From: Harmothoe impar
Taxonomy: Eukaryota > Annelida > Polychaeta > Phyllodocida > Polynoidae
Length of the DNA: 64,000 bases
Direction: 5' to 3'
NCBI GenBank assembly: GCA_947462335.1
Contig: OX381704.1
Location: 48,302,942-48,366,941, forward strand
The notes under the pieces are model-generated. The model had not been told where the DNA came from and made no database searches. It saw only the letters and a list, made by a program, of their open reading frames with translations. The translations under genes and the position numbers were made by a program. Positions 24,346 to 51,900 of the stretch are shown here, piece by piece. Every line of letters starts with the position of its first letter. Within the stretch, counting starts at the first letter, position 1.

Positions 24346-24561
24346 TTAACCCTTTAAGGCACGCATAGTGCTTTAATGCATTATGCACACTTAAAGTCAT
24401 GATACAAACATTAAGCATCATCCGATTCCTCGGGGTTGACACACTTCCAAAGGGTCGACAACATGAATGATTGGAGCCCGGTGACTAGACTCACCAAGAC
24501 TGCATTCATGCATCATGATGGCAAAGGATATTAAAGCATGTTGGGGCCCTTACAGGGTTAA
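24346..24561. mobile_element. CCCTTTAAGG-family MITE downstream of TDP1
   Basis: The clearest copy of this family: starts TTAACCCTTTAAGGCACGCA and ends GGGCCCTTACAGGGTTAA, with internal tgctttaatgcat and gcattcatgcatcatgatg. About 216 bp, non-coding. Confidence 0.7.
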
Positions 24562-25138
24562 TTAATATACCACATGGGCGTCCAACAATCTTACAATCAC
24601 CACCATGTCTTCAACAAACAGTGGGGTATCCCTCTCTGCTCCATAATTATGATATCAATGAGCATTTATAGTATTTCCCTTTACATGTTGGAGTCTTCAG
24701 GGTGCTTGAAAGCAGACAGATAATTTATAATGAATTAAATACATCAGATTTAATTAATTATCATGATGTGGTCTGAATGCCTTATTAGAAGACAGTTACA
24801 TATGGATGTAATGTATATATATGTGTAAATCATGGATGCTATTGTATTTCAATGCATATATAACGAAAATTAACGTGTTAGATATTCAAGTAGAACCACA
24901 GCGATCAAAGTCATTTTGATCGATCGTTATCCGTGGGAGATGTAATATTGTATGATTGAAATAAATGAAGAGCTAGATCTACAGTGCAGTTTCTTACCAA
25001 TGCAGCAAATGAATTTCTTGTTGATTTAGAATCTTAAATTAATAATGGGGAAAAAACAGCCTTCAATGACAACTACCAGTATTAAGCATACGATGTACGA
25101 CTGAACAACACAAACATTATTTGGATTCTTTATTATCC
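24562..25138. other. Spacer between the convergent TDP1 and VWA genes
   Basis: AT-rich, with no open frame that I can assign. Contains the distal AATAAA (24960-24965) for TDP1. The VWA gene 3' UTR approaches from the right. Confidence 0.6.
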
Positions 25139-25144
25139 TGCCCA
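25139..25144 (-). terminator. Candidate polyadenylation signal of the VWA gene
   Basis: AATAAA on the minus strand (TTTATT on plus), about 550 nt past the stop at 25691. A closer ATTAAA is present at 25430-25435 on the minus strand. Confidence 0.45.
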
Positions 25145-25690
25145 CGGAGTGATTTTCAAACTATTATTTTGGTTGCACACTTTAAGAAGCACCAAGTAAG
25201 ACATGATGACAAAGGAAAGCCATCCATTCCTGTATACTTATTACATCATATAATATGCCATATTCGCTCCATCTATCTATGCATGTTACTCGCACCGCCA
25301 GACTTCTCTATAGTATTTCCAAAAATGTGAAAAAAAAATAAAAATTTAAATAAGGTGTTGCCATGGTTACTCCTTGAGCGTTCTTTGTGAATACAAATGG
25401 AATGTTGGATGTGACAGGATGTCATGAGCTTTAATATGATACCAAACATGAGTTGCTTTGACTAGTTCTCGTGAGAAAATATTTTCACCAACTTTGGGTA
25501 ATATTTGTTTATAGTAGTTTCGATGCTCTGGCCGCTTTAGCAGCCTGCTGACGGTGGGAGGGTTAATTAATTCACAAACTAGAGCAAGTTGGGGACAGAT
25601 TAGATATGGCTCGCATTAGTCATCCCTTCTAATGATTGTACACTCCTGTGGTACAAATAAGCCTTGTTTAGTCGGATGCTTTTGGTGATC

Positions 25691-40090
<14,400 letters not shown>

Positions 40091-40216
40091 CCTCTGTCCT
40101 CCAGGGTATGAGCCGTATTCTCTGTGTGGACGCAGTGCTCTTTCTGCCTGCCCAGTCTGGTACCACCCACCCTGTTTCCTGTGTGTATATTACTCTACTT
40201 ATTGAAGGCCTGTGTA

Positions 40217-40223
40217 TTATATA
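40217..40223 (-). promoter_or_regulatory. Putative TATA box of the VWA gene
   Basis: TATATAA on the minus strand, preceded by GCGAG, about 130-150 nt upstream of the exon 1 start codons; transcription starting about 30 nt downstream would give a 5' UTR near 100 nt. Confidence 0.4.
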
Positions 40224-41990
40224 CTCGCCTGTGTGTCTCTTCTACTTAGTTACCACAGACATTAATGAAGGCTGACCTTGTAAAAAGGAGTGTAAAAGGG
40301 GGTTTGGTGAGGGTAATATATAATATATGGGTCTGGCAGGGCTGCTTGATTGAGTGTGGTGTAACCTGTCGTAATAATTTGGGGGTAATGGTTGGGGGCG
40401 TGACAAGGGGTGGAGGCAGGTCTCTAGTGAAATATGACTGGGGAAGTTGTTTTTATCATCATTATTACTATGCAATAATTACTATTCCATGTGAACCTAC
40501 AGATCTCTAGGAATCGCCGTGGTACAGTGTATATGTATATAGACAATGTTCTACGTATACATACATCACATAGTATATATGTGACCTGGTGTCACTGTAT
40601 AGTGTCAATATATACATATACACAATCTACAACGCTAATCTTTTGAGTCCCTGGGCAGGGGTGGAGGGGTGAAGGAGGGTAGCGGTTGGGGTTCTAGATT
40701 TCCACTATTGTAAGCATAAATAAGGTCGTAGCTATATGTCTAGGCTAAGAACGCATAAACTTAAACGTGGGGGTATTATTGCCATTTTTCTTAGGGTTTG
40801 AAAGGGCTTTATTGAGCTTCTCACAATATAGAGGAAAAGTGGTTATACGATATCTATATTAACAGTGTCACATTTGTTCAAACTGGACCTGTAATTTGTG
40901 AAAATGATGAAGTATGAAAAAATGATTCAATATGAAAGCTTTAGTACAGGATTGCAGATGATGTCAAAAGTAACAAGGTAATAGGTCATTTGACACACCT
41001 TTTACAGTCTATGTAATAATCCTGGGTAATACTCCAGTCTAAATAATATAAGATTAGCTGAAATATCTTTCCACAATGCTGTTCGCTTCACAGACGAAGT
41101 CCCATCTCTTCCGTCTGTGTCTGACCCCGGGGTCTGACCTTTACCAGTTCTAGTCCCGAGGCTTTTGGCACGCGTCATATTCTTCTGGCATTTCTATTAT
41201 ATTTGTTCAAGTAATGATATAATTCCTCATCATATCTAGCATAATTGGATATTGCATGTCGTGCCTTAATATAAACAGCGCCATAAACTAGAATCTCTGT
41301 CTGAAAAATGAGGGCAGTTATCTCACCACACCCATTATCACAAGAATCTCTGACTGAAATGGGAGATTCTTATTTGCCTTGCTTATTCATCTAAAGACTG
41401 TATTGTTTGCGGACAATGTGATGTGTCTATTTCACTACGGTATATATTATGTATAGCCTTTTGAATATAGTTTGACCTACTCTCAATTTTCGATTGAAGT
41501 GACAGCCTCGATGCTCATTCTATAGGCCAATTTTCCCTTTCATAGAATGCAGTCTTGTCACAATACTGGGAGAAAGAGGTCTGCAGGCACACTGTCACTT
41601 GTTCATTATTGGTGTATGTTATCATTGACAATGCACTCTTTGCATCATGTGTAGGAGCCTTGAGTTTTAAGGAGATAGGAGAGGAGGGAGGTCGTATTGT
41701 ACCGCAGGCAATGAGGCTCGACAGTGATAGCCTCGGGGATGGCCTACATTTTCCGCATAGTGCTCAGCAGGTATAGGCCTACAGCAAGAGAATAGGTTGA
41801 GATGGGTTTGCAGCGACAAATTATATTTTTAAAAGATAGACAGAAAAAGATAGACATACACATGTGTATGGCGATATATACCATGTATGTAGATACAGTG
41901 AGACAGTCAGGGACAGAGACAGTCATACAGAAAGAAAGGGTGTGATCATATGAGCCACCCTTGGCTTAACTGCAAAGCTTCCCTCTCCAC
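40224..41990. other. Upstream flank of the VWA gene, no gene seen
   Basis: Unique-looking AT-rich sequence with imperfect GTATAT/ATATAC repeats at 40530-40620. I found no exon with coding signatures. Confidence 0.5.
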
Positions 41991-41997
41991 CACCCAG

Positions 41998-42092
41998 GTG
42001 GCGCATTCTACGGGGAAGCAGCAGCAGTGTTTGGTTTTCGTGCCAGAGGGCGCTTCGATTCGTGGTACCTGCTCAGCATGACAGCAGGATAA
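41998..42092 (+). other. Isolated exon-like open segment, unassigned
   Basis: A pyrimidine-rich acceptor (cttccctctccaccacccag) is followed by an open frame that, if entered with two bases, reads GAFYGEAAAVFGFRAR, then GRFDSWYLLSMTAG and a TAA at 42090-42092. Composition looks protein-like, but I know no family for it and found no partner exon upstream. It may be chance. Confidence 0.2.
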
Positions 42093-42749
42093 TCACCCCC
42101 CCCTCCCCAAGGTGCCAGATCTCCACTACAAGTAATACTGGTAACACACCCATGTAATATTAAGCAAGAAATTGTAATGATCTAAATAAATCATATACTT
42201 ACCGTACCGTCGGGCTTATGCGCCGGGCGTTGAATAAGCGCCGGTCTCATATAGAGGGGGTAGGGGGTCTTCAATACATCATAAACACTGACTACGGTGA
42301 CTGAGCATTTCAATTGAATGAACGCCTGTCAATGAAATGCAGAAATAATTGGGCTACATTTTAGCACATGCTATGAGGACCTGACTGACTTGGGCTGAAG
42401 AGTCACTGGGGTGCAGACAGTTAAATGATGTACTATATAGCCTCCTCGTCAGAGAGTATAATATGACGGCGTAAATAAATAAATCAATTGACCCGTGTTG
42501 TGGCAATTAGGTAAGACGATGCTGGATATTGAATATCTTATTGGTTGTGAATGACTTTCCGTCCCCATGTCAACAGTCGTATATAAAAGAATAGTTATAA
42601 GTTAATCAGATATCAGATACCAATAATAGGATTTTTATAATAATGTATCTCTTATCCAATAGCTATTTCATCATATGCGATAACCACCTATGAGCACCAT
42701 GACCATGTTGGAATTGCTGACCTTTTAGTGGAAATATTATCGGATTAAT

Positions 42750-43102
42750 CAGGGGTAGACACTAACGCTGGCCCGGGAGCCAATGGCCCGTAGTTATTGG
42801 TCCGGGCCCGTAGTTTTCTTAAGAAATAGCATTCCTACTGGCCCGGGTGACCCACAGGAGTATTTAGAAGACATTTAAAGAAAGTTTGCCAGACAACTAT
42901 AGCCATGCAATATATCGTTGGAAAGAGGGAAATGTGCCCGAATCAATCATATTGATTTCAGTCTTTTATAGAACAATCAGAAATATACTGGTTTTTCTCT
43001 TAAAGAAAACATAACTTTGACCATTGGCCCACAGATCTTGGTAGTTTTCTAGAGCTACGGGCCCGGGTGGCCCACAGCTGAAAAAGTTAGTGTCTACCCC
43101 TG
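42750..43102. mobile_element. CAGGGG-ended MITE
   Basis: Ends CAGGGGTAGACACTAAC and its inverse, followed inside by ggcccggg and cgggcccgtag in both arms. 353 bp, non-coding. CAGGG ends suggest hAT; a clean duplication is not visible (tcggat occurs near both sides). A fragment of the same family is at about 46806-46835. Confidence 0.65.
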
Positions 43103-43229
43103 TCGGATATATCAGTGAAATGTTTGTTTCTGATTGCCTTGGTAACCTAAATCAGAATGTTTAAAAAAATGAAATGGGCAACAGGTTCCAATAAGTACAG
43201 TATATGTCAGAAGAAAATATTCAGCTGTC

Positions 43230-43495
43230 CATATGAAGAGTTTGGATGCAAAACGACATAAGCGCCATTCTATAAATAGGGACAAAAATCTGACTAAATT
43301 GAAGATTAGGGAGAGAGAAATATAATCTTCAAACTATTATTCAAAATCTATTATTTTTCATATCATTAGGACCTAATCAGTATACACTCTGTTACCAAAG
43401 TATAATAATTGCCCTCAGGGTGTCTTTACAAAAAACACTCTATGCTTCAATTCTGGGATGGAGATATGTCGTTTTGCATCCAAACTCTTCATATG
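43230..43495. mobile_element. MITE with perfect 31-bp inverted ends
   Basis: 43230-43260 and 43465-43495 are exact reverse complements (catatgaagagtttggatgc continuing aaaacgacata). 266 bp in total, non-coding. Flanking duplication not obvious. Confidence 0.7.
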
Positions 43496-43499
43496 TACT

Positions 43500-44640
43500 A
43501 ATGATAATGTAAATAACTGCTTTCCAAATACGTGTAGTTCTAGCCACGTTAGGGGTAGAGACATGGATAGAGACAGGTGTGTACAACATTCATAATTCCT
43601 ATTGGATATTTGCATTCAAGATGCCACAGTCAATATAAGGGGAGCTAACTGACTTATAGTTAAACTGAAATTAAACTGTATTGTGTACTTTCACTTACAA
43701 ATTTTCAGTTTGTCATAAAGGCTCAGGCGGGTATTCCTGTTTGTATCAATTACAAAGGGCCGGTTTTATTAGTGTAAAGTGCCTCTGACAGTTCCCACCA
43801 GGGAATCACAAAGAAAAAGAATAATCAGCAAATTGCGGAAATGAAAGACGGCAATAATGCGGAACAGAGAAATTAAAATTCATCAAAGGAATAAGTATAC
43901 TTTGAATAAACCTAATCAGTAATATGCACAATAAAACACACACCACATGCCAGCTGCAATGTCCCCTGCCAAGAACAAATCAACCGAAAAACAGTCTCAA
44001 TATTCGGAAGCTGATGGTTTTCATATTGTCAGCAGGAAAAAGATACATGGACAGCAGAAAAGTTAATTAACCTGAAAGACCTCAGCCGGGAGGATTTGAT
44101 TGCTCTCAGTGTCTGTTACACAAGGGGCCTTTCTCTGTTTTTCGGATTCCCAGGGCCATTCCGACTGTGCTGGTCGCTATGGGGCTGACAGGATAGTGCA
44201 GTTTATGTAATTAAACATAGGAAATTGAGACGCATACACTTTGATTTCCAACTCAGAATTTGGCATCGAATGTTTCGGGCGTGTGTGTCAAACTATAGGT
44301 CCCAAAACTCATATGGCTGGCCTGACATAACCCGTAGAACTGCACAATAATTCATGTTTATCAAGAGTCATACAATAACATTGTAGGATAACTCCTTGAT
44401 ATTTTAGATATAACCTTTGAGTCATGTTCTAAAGTTGCTCTGTTGGTTTACTGGCGTGTTTTTGGTCAAATTTGGTAATTTTCATATTTTAAAACTAATT
44501 TGAAGTAATATCTACATGCAGTTCTTGAGCTACCCTGGTACTGCATATATGCAGTATCGCTTTTTGGGTACTGAAATCCAGTACTGCATATATCGGTTTT
44601 ACAGTGGGACTGCATAGATAATGCAGTATCGGCAGCCAAC
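43500..44640. other. Unique sequence, possible conserved non-coding block
   Basis: No repeats or exons seen. 43760-44230 has dense TAAT/ATTA words (ttaattaacctg, gtaattaaac), few homopolymers and no open frame. Regulatory function is only a suggestion. Confidence 0.3.
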
Positions 44641-44647
44641 GGGGTAA

Positions 44648-44655
<8 letters not shown>

Positions 44656-44731
<76 letters not shown>
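44656..44731. repeat. (TA)n microsatellite
   Basis: About 76 bp of uninterrupted AT dinucleotides. Open frames here are repeat artefacts. Confidence 0.95.
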
Positions 44732-44733
<2 letters not shown>

Positions 44734-45330
44734 GTGTAATCTGAGGGGGGGGGGTTATACCATGAACTAGTGAAACGGATGATAATACCAATACTACCAT
44801 TGATATACAGTGAAAGCTTCTGGAGAAGCAGTTTCCTCCAATGTACAACTATTAGCTTTAGGCGGGAACCTCTTGCCATTTCTAGTTACCAGTATACAGA
44901 AAGGGAACAAAGGACTTAAAACCTTTCATCATATCCCTCGCTAAAATCTAGCGAAATAACCCAATAGCGTATCTGCTCAATAACATACTGATAAATGTAA
45001 TAGCTGCAGTGACTTTATGGAACCTGTATATGGGGTTTAAAGTGAGTCTTAATGTCACAACAAGCAGGGTAGAAGATGGACTGCCCCCTCATCAGGTCAT
45101 TCGTCTTCATTGGCAGGAGGCAGGCGGGTGGCGACTGCATTTTACATGACACGTCGGAGGTGGGGCCTAAGCCATCCGTCTCAGCAAAGTCGTCTCTCAT
45201 GACACTTATAAACAGACATTGCTGCTACACTGATATTCCTAGGCTCCCTATACGACTAATCTCTGAGTCACTATAGTACCTAAATTAGTTAGTCAGACTG
45301 TGGTTGGTTTGACGAGGAACTCACCCTTAA
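44732..45330. other. No gene seen
   Basis: G-run at 44744-44753, then unique sequence with a GC-richer patch at 45070-45200. An open minus-strand frame there shows no family signature. Confidence 0.4.
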
Positions 45331-45743
45331 AGATGGTGTACCACCTAAAATTCGTTAATTTTCTATTGATGCCATGATACTATTGTACATACTATGCTAT
45401 AAATACTCCCTTACTTTTAAAAGGATGGGATATATCTAAATCTATCAAATTAGCCTATTTAGTGCAATCATTTTTACTGTAGGTCGACACTAAAACTGTC
45501 TATGTTGTGGTACTGCATGGATCAGTGCTTTCTCTACCAGGCTAGTTTCCCCTGTACTCACCTGGGGGAGTGACTGAGTCAATGAGGTGAATAGGCTTTA
45601 TTGTTAAATATCTCAAATCATATATTTATAGACAAATATTTGGCAAATATTTGGCACTCTGTATCAACTAATCATGATAATGGAACCCATGGCATCCCTT
45701 TTGAGGAAAAGGTTTGGGAAGTGTATTAGTTGATACACCATCT
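45331..45743. mobile_element. TTAA-flanked MITE (AGATGGT family)
   Basis: Left end AGATGGTGTACCACCTAAAA after TTAA 45327-45330; right end TTAGTTGATACACCATCT before TTAA 45744-45747. 413 bp. Both target copies are intact. Confidence 0.8.
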
Positions 45744-46036
45744 TTAAGCGCTATACTCAAATCTGACAGGTAGGTGAATGTGAAAATGACCACCTGACCT
45801 ATAACACTCTGTTATACGACCAACCTAGGTAAGCTTTTATTGTCAGGTTGGTCAGAACTGACCAACCCACCTTAGTCTTTTAATTTCCAGTGGGAGCCAT
45901 TGAGTGGTCATCATAGTATCTTACAGGTGGCACCAACTAGTGGTATACAAATACAACACACCAATGATGAATATAGGTTAGCCACTACTGACTGACCCCT
46001 CAGTCATTTTTGAATATAACCTTGCCATTGTGACTA

Positions 46037-46682
46037 CACTGAAAACCCAGAGACCGGAGCCTAGTCATTATGACGACCTAGGTTGTCATAATGAATAATG
46101 GCATGTGCTCTGTGAAATGGCATATGAATATAGTCTCTGATTAGTTTACCTCTTAATGAGAGGCATCTCTTTCACATATTTGGTGTACTCTTGATTGAAC
46201 TAAGTAGCATTACTTGTTATAAATAAGTTGCCAATGGATGAGAATGATGGCCCCAAAGGTATAGAGACCACTCTGCTCCCTGTCACCAGTTTATAGCTTG
46301 TGATTGAAATAGTTATGCACTGCCACCCAGTGTTAACACAGATGTTAACACAGGGTGGCAGTTCTGTGCCACTGCACATCCTGTGTACAATGGCATGGGG
46401 TAGCATGGGGTAGTCATTGGAACAACCTAGGACTTGAGAGTTGTCAATACTGATGACTTTAGGTCTTCAAGTTGACAATAGCTAAATCAACAACCTTGAG
46501 GTAGTCATTCTGACTACCCAATTAATGTGACTACCTAAGGTCGTCATTATGACAACTTTGTCTTGAATGGATCAGATGTGACTACCTTAGGTCGTCAAAA
46601 TGATGACCCAAGGTCGTCACCTTGACTATCCAAAGTTGTCAATTTAGGTATTGTCAAAATGACGACCCTCAGGTTTTCAGTG
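46037..46682. mobile_element. TA-flanked element with CACTGAAAACC ends and internal GACGACC repeats
   Basis: Ends CACTGAAAACC and GGTTTTCAGTG with TA on both sides (46035-46036, 46683-46684). The inside is full of short palindromic words of the type gactacctaaggtcgtca and gttgtcataatga. It includes a hairpin with 20-bp arms (46319-46338 / 46343-46362, one mismatch). A stray end (ggattttcagtgta) follows at about 46739. Non-coding. Confidence 0.65.
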
Positions 46683-46759
46683 TAGCACACATATGGCGAA
46701 CCTAGGATAGTCTGTACTGACTAACCCTTTCAACCTGTGGATTTTCAGTGTACAAGCCG

Positions 46760-47530
46760 ACTAGTCTCCGGCATAATATGAACTGCTTATTCGAGAATGA
46801 CACCAGGGGTGGACACTCACGCCGATCAGGGAACCAATATGTCGTGGTTTTAAATGCTTGCCAATGATTTTCCATCTGCTATTTTCATTAACATGGCTAG
46901 CACATACTGACATATCTGCCTAGCATAGCATACATAGGGCCGTACATGTAGCACTGTGGACCCAGTTAATACTTCCCCTACAAGGTATATATTTTTCGCC
47001 CAGATGTATATACGTAAGTTTTAATAGTAACTTTAAATACTTGTACTTCTATATCAAATGACAAATTATTGTGTAGGTAAATCCACAAGATGATAACTAC
47101 AAATGAACTGACCCGTCCATCATCTCATAGTTGATTAAAGTTAACGTTTAACTTGTAAAAGAATTACTGCCCATAAAAGGACGCCCACTAAAAGATGCTG
47201 ATGAGGTGTTTTACCTATAAGAGATAACCATTATTTGGTGGCCCAAAGACAGTTATGATGCATAAACGCATCTTAAAGCAGGACAAAATATCAAGTTTAT
47301 CGGGTAGAACTGTATATCATTTGTATTATAAGTTTCATCAACTGACATCATCGGAGGAGTGTGTACATTACATGAGATGTGTCAAAAACCCTATTCAAAA
47401 AAAAGTTGTCACTTAGTCGTCAGTGAAAATATAGAGGCAGGACGCCAGGAGATGGCATTGATTTGTAACAGATACCGTCATGATACAAACTGCATGGTCA
47501 CATTATGAAGATGAGCGAGCCACATACACA
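46760..47530. other. No gene seen
   Basis: AT-rich intergenic DNA; a fragment of the CAGGGG-ended family at about 46806. Nothing else recognised. Confidence 0.5.
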
Positions 47531-47533
47531 CAC

Positions 47534-47614
47534 AGAAAAGTGAGAGTCATTGTCGCTAAAACTGCCTGACTCTCAGGTGAGGGTAGTTTTAGCGACAATG
47601 ACTCTCACTTTTCT
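47534..47614. repeat. Near-perfect hairpin, 33-bp arms
   Basis: Arms 47534-47566 and 47582-47614 pair with a single mismatch (agaaaagtgagagtcattgt continuing cgctaaaactgcc, and inverse) around a 15-nt loop that itself contains tgactctcaggtga. Origin unknown; could be a very small MITE. Confidence 0.85.
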
Positions 47615-47819
47615 GAGGGTGATATATGATAGCTAATATCAAATCTTTGGAGAGGGAGAGCGTATGAGAGATATACAGGGAGCACAGAGTTGACATGTAT
47701 ACTTTCGCTAGTAATATGGTCAGCAATCCCGAGGGTGGTAAATCGTAACGTTTTTTTTCGGGACTTCACTGTGAAGCGCAGAATAGATAAACTACGAAGA
47801 GGCATACGTTAAAATTGGT

Positions 47820-48915
47820 TCTAGGACAATTACTCCCCGGACATCTATCCCCAGGACATCTACCATCCAGTGGACATCTACCCTCCAGCATACATCTACC
47901 CGCTAGGACTTTTACCCCTTTGAACATCTACCCCCTGGACTTTGATTTCTTAGGACTTTTCCCCCTAGGACATCCATCCCCTCCAGGGGGGAATCAAGAC
48001 CCCTAGCGCCCTCTATACTGCGGAGCATATATGCAGTTACGCCGGCCTAGTAGGGGCAGTCTGCACCGTGGCAGCAAGGAGGTCACACTGTACAATCCAG
48101 TGTAAGGGCCATGCCTCCAAACACTTTGGCAGGTCTTTAGTATACATGATTGGTGTGAGGGGGCACCACTGTACAGTAGGAGGGCCATGGTCATAAAGCC
48201 CACCCCCAGTACATTTGTATTGCATTGAGAGAGCATGAATGAAACCCTTATATTGAGATAACGACAGAAGCTTTATAATGCTACATTGAAATATAACTTG
48301 CAAAATGGTGAATCTTCCCAGGAAAAAATACAACAGAAATTAAGCTTGAATAGGTTTTGTGTCATAACTGCTTAAAATATGGTAAAGAATGACTGTGTGT
48401 AGTTTCCTCTCTAGCCACTCGATGCGGATGGCACTACGGCTCTTGGTGCACCCCCTGCATCCCCTCCATACTCAATCCTTTGTCTGTTGTCCAGGAAGTA
48501 AGAAGTGTTCTGTTTTGTAATCCTGCTGCTAGCAGGCTGAAGAATATTTACCTCCTGGTATCCCATCCCTAATATCTACCTCCTGGACATCTACCCCCTT
48601 GGACAGTTACCCCCTAGGCCTACTACACTGTAAAATGTTGGTTGCCATTTTTGTAGGTGTATAGTAGATTCTACTGTAGGTGTACAGTTTATTGTAGGTA
48701 AACAGTAGAAGCTACTCTAAATCTACAGTAGATTCTACCGTTAATTCATTCTACAGTTTATTCTACTGTAGATCTACAGTACATTCTACTGTGTACCTAG
48801 ACTAACTATTTACAGTGTATACCCCCTATATATACATCCAACCCATTGGGCATCTACCCCCTTGGACGTTTACCCTCTAGGACTTCTACCCCTGGGGACA
48901 TCTACCCGCTCGACA
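47820..48915. repeat. Degenerate ~20-bp minisatellite (GGACATCTACCCCCT), interrupted
   Basis: Units of the form ggacatctacccccta occur at 47830-47995, 48548-48620 and 48835-48915. The gaps hold about 540 bp of other sequence and the MITE at 48626-48817. The three blocks read as one array split by later insertions. Confidence 0.7.
48626..48817. mobile_element. TA-flanked MITE with CACTGTAAA ends
   Basis: Ends CACTGTAAAATG and (inverted) CACTGTAAATAG, with TA on both sides (48624-48625, 48818-48819). The inside is made of five or so copies of (t)ctactgtag / ctacagtaga palindromes. 192 bp. Confidence 0.7.
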
Positions 48916-48917
48916 TA

Positions 48918-51900
48918 ATATGACTCAGCCATATGGACATGTGCAGGCTTTTGCATAACTAAACAGAACAAGGCATGCTACTCTGATTGGATGGAGAGGC
49001 ACTGGAGGAGATATAACCCTACTCCAGGTGATTCATGGTCTTGGTAGTAGCTAGGTGATAAATAGTCATCCCATGATGGATTGTCAATCTCATCGTGACA
49101 CTAAATGGAAGTGGTATCTCTGCAAGGCTCCTGCTCGACACTTGGCCAATATGACACCCCATCTAGGGTGCCTCCAGGGCACAATAATGAAGCCCCTGTA
49201 GCAGGGTAAGATAATATCGCCTTTTATCTAGGGCCATATCCTAACCTGGAGAAGCAGGCTTATATTCATGCTGGTTAGCTAATATGTGTAATGAGTGAAC
49301 GCGGTGGTATACCTGTACTGAAGTACCTATAGTATAGCCTGTGACTCTCTCCCGCAAGTATATAAACGCAGGCGTGCTTTACAAAATGTCAAAATGTCAA
49401 TACGACAATTGTCTATGACAACCATTCACACACTCATGATAAAGCTAAAGCGAGAATGGTCAGAAAGGCCGCCATGGTTTAACTTTAAGACGCTTGTGAT
49501 GCTATGACATGAAACAGGAGGTTATTTAACAGGTAAGAAAATAGCCCAACAGTTTTCACTTTAACCTATAGGTCTTGCCATTCATATGAGCTAGTGGTTT
49601 CAGTCCCATTAGGGGTATTGATACTCAGTCAGTGTGGTACTTTGAAACGTTTCAAGAGGGGAATTCAATCTCAATGCTCGATTTGGGCTAAACGTTCACG
49701 TTCTCCTCCATATTGTATGATAATGGTTCATAATTCACCATGATGCTCTGGATGGACTCATGATGTTTGATGGGTCTACCTTACATTACAATACATTACG
49801 TAACAAATTATGTCACTGAGGCATGCTCTACCAGGATTGAACATACATACATACTCAATGTCTTCAGAATATGATGGCATATATCACACACCAGGCTGCG
49901 ACTCATCAATTAAGATAAACTCCCTCATTTCTCCGAGTTAGTTCTATGCTGTAGTTATGCCTATTATGAATATATCTTACACAATGATATCCATGCTACA
50001 TTGCTGTAATAGCCAATAGAGGGCAGGGGTCGTAAAGTAATGTAATGGACGGCATGTAAGAACACAGAAATGATAACCACTGGCCATCTTCCTGGCCAGG
50101 CCTGGTTTATGAGAATAATATAACGGGGACACACGACCTTTATATGTATTCCCAGCTTGCTGGAGGGGAGAAGTATGGCATGCCATCCCAGTTTTCATGT
50201 ATTCTCAGTTTGGTCAATCAATAGTACAATGGGTTATGTTGATACTACACACACACATGCAGTGTCATGGAGTATTGTTATTAACGCTCCGCTTTGAGAG
50301 GGGGTGTATTGGCTGTCACAATTATGCTCTGGTGTTATTTGTCTTGTCCTGTTGTATTTTACAGATCTCTAGCCAGTATTGTTTATGCTGCCGATCTCAT
50401 CATGTAAACGTAGGGGTTTGTGAATCAACTGCATGTACACTACATTGAGACTGACGTGTGTTATCTATTTGTTATACAGTGGGAAACTAGCACTGGGACC
50501 CCACTTTTTTCTTTCATACTTTTATTGAACATAATTGTTATTTAGATAATGTTTTGAGTTTAAAGAAAACATTTCATCAATTAATATCTGGGTCACCTAG
50601 AAGAGCAGTCTTGCTTGTCCATAAAGTTGACAGTTTCACTGATAAGTCAATGACCCTATGCTTAGGAAGAAGGGGGGAATAAATGAATCACACTCGTTTA
50701 CCAGTAAGGCTTATCACAGAGGGACTGCTTACAGCAAAGCCTGTGTGAAAGGTGGCCTGATGAAGCGACCCCTGCCTGCCCTAATACTCGCATATTGATC
50801 TCTGTCTCGGCACGTGGTCAGGTGGGAAACATTAGGATAAGGTGGGGCCGGGCCCGAGCTGCTCACCGAGCTGCTCTTAATGCTGACTGAGTAGACACGT
50901 CTCACCGTCACGGCTCTGATGACGGATGGAGCACCAGAGTCGCCTCCTGGTCGGCGGGCAGGTCCCTGCCTGCTCCAGGGGCTCGGTACCCTGGTACATC
51001 TGGTACCCTAGGGGTACATAGGCTGAGACATTCATTACCTCTCCCATATATATTTGTCTCTGGTCACTTGGCTTGAAAGGCGAATTGAGAATCCTGGAAC
51101 CTAGGATATTGGTACAAACACACGTCTCAACAGGAGTGCATCAGTACTTGATTTAGTATCAAGTGCAACTACAGTATCTAGTTTTTCTCCTCTGATTTGT
51201 GAAATTGCACCAGGTATTATTTTAAGTCAATACATCGACAAACGGACTTGGGCAGTGAAATAAATACTACACTAACAATTCAAACTACAATAGAAAGTGT
51301 CAGGCGTCCCAGAATAATACATCAGAGTGATCAAAATCTTTCAAGATGAATACAAACAATTTCTGGTTGTAACCTTTGTCAGAGAAATGGATGATTTGTT
51401 TTGTATCGTTGTGTAAGCCTATCGGGCTCTGTTATCTGCCCATGTCGCATCCTACTGACGATGAGTGATCTACTTAGTATCCATGTCCCCTTTCTAGTAC
51501 AGTTAACATCAATCTAAGGCGATAATAGAGGAAATGAGGTAGTCCTGTCTAATGATGACACAGCACTTGTTGGCCTGATAGCCTGAGGGATTGAAAAAAG
51601 CGGCGGACAAAAACATACAAAAGGCCACCGATAGGATATATATGACACAAATAATCATGAGTGAAAATGTAACAATCCATCTTGTAAGTAAAGCAGGCTT
51701 TTCAACAAGACATTGCTGCAGGCTCTGACAATATCCAAGCCATCCAAGTCTTGTGATATTAAAGCCAATATAGCCGCCGTTACCAGCTAACCCGTTTCAA
51801 CCTCAGGTATAACTGATAGATCGGAGATGCAGGCGGCAATCTTTGCTCTGATCTCGCGAGATTTAGACCCAATATACAAGCTATATCTATGATTTACAAG

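Noticed and set aside
44466..44879. Minus-strand open frames with Tyr-Ile repeats
   Set aside because: Translation of the (TA)n microsatellite at 44656-44731.
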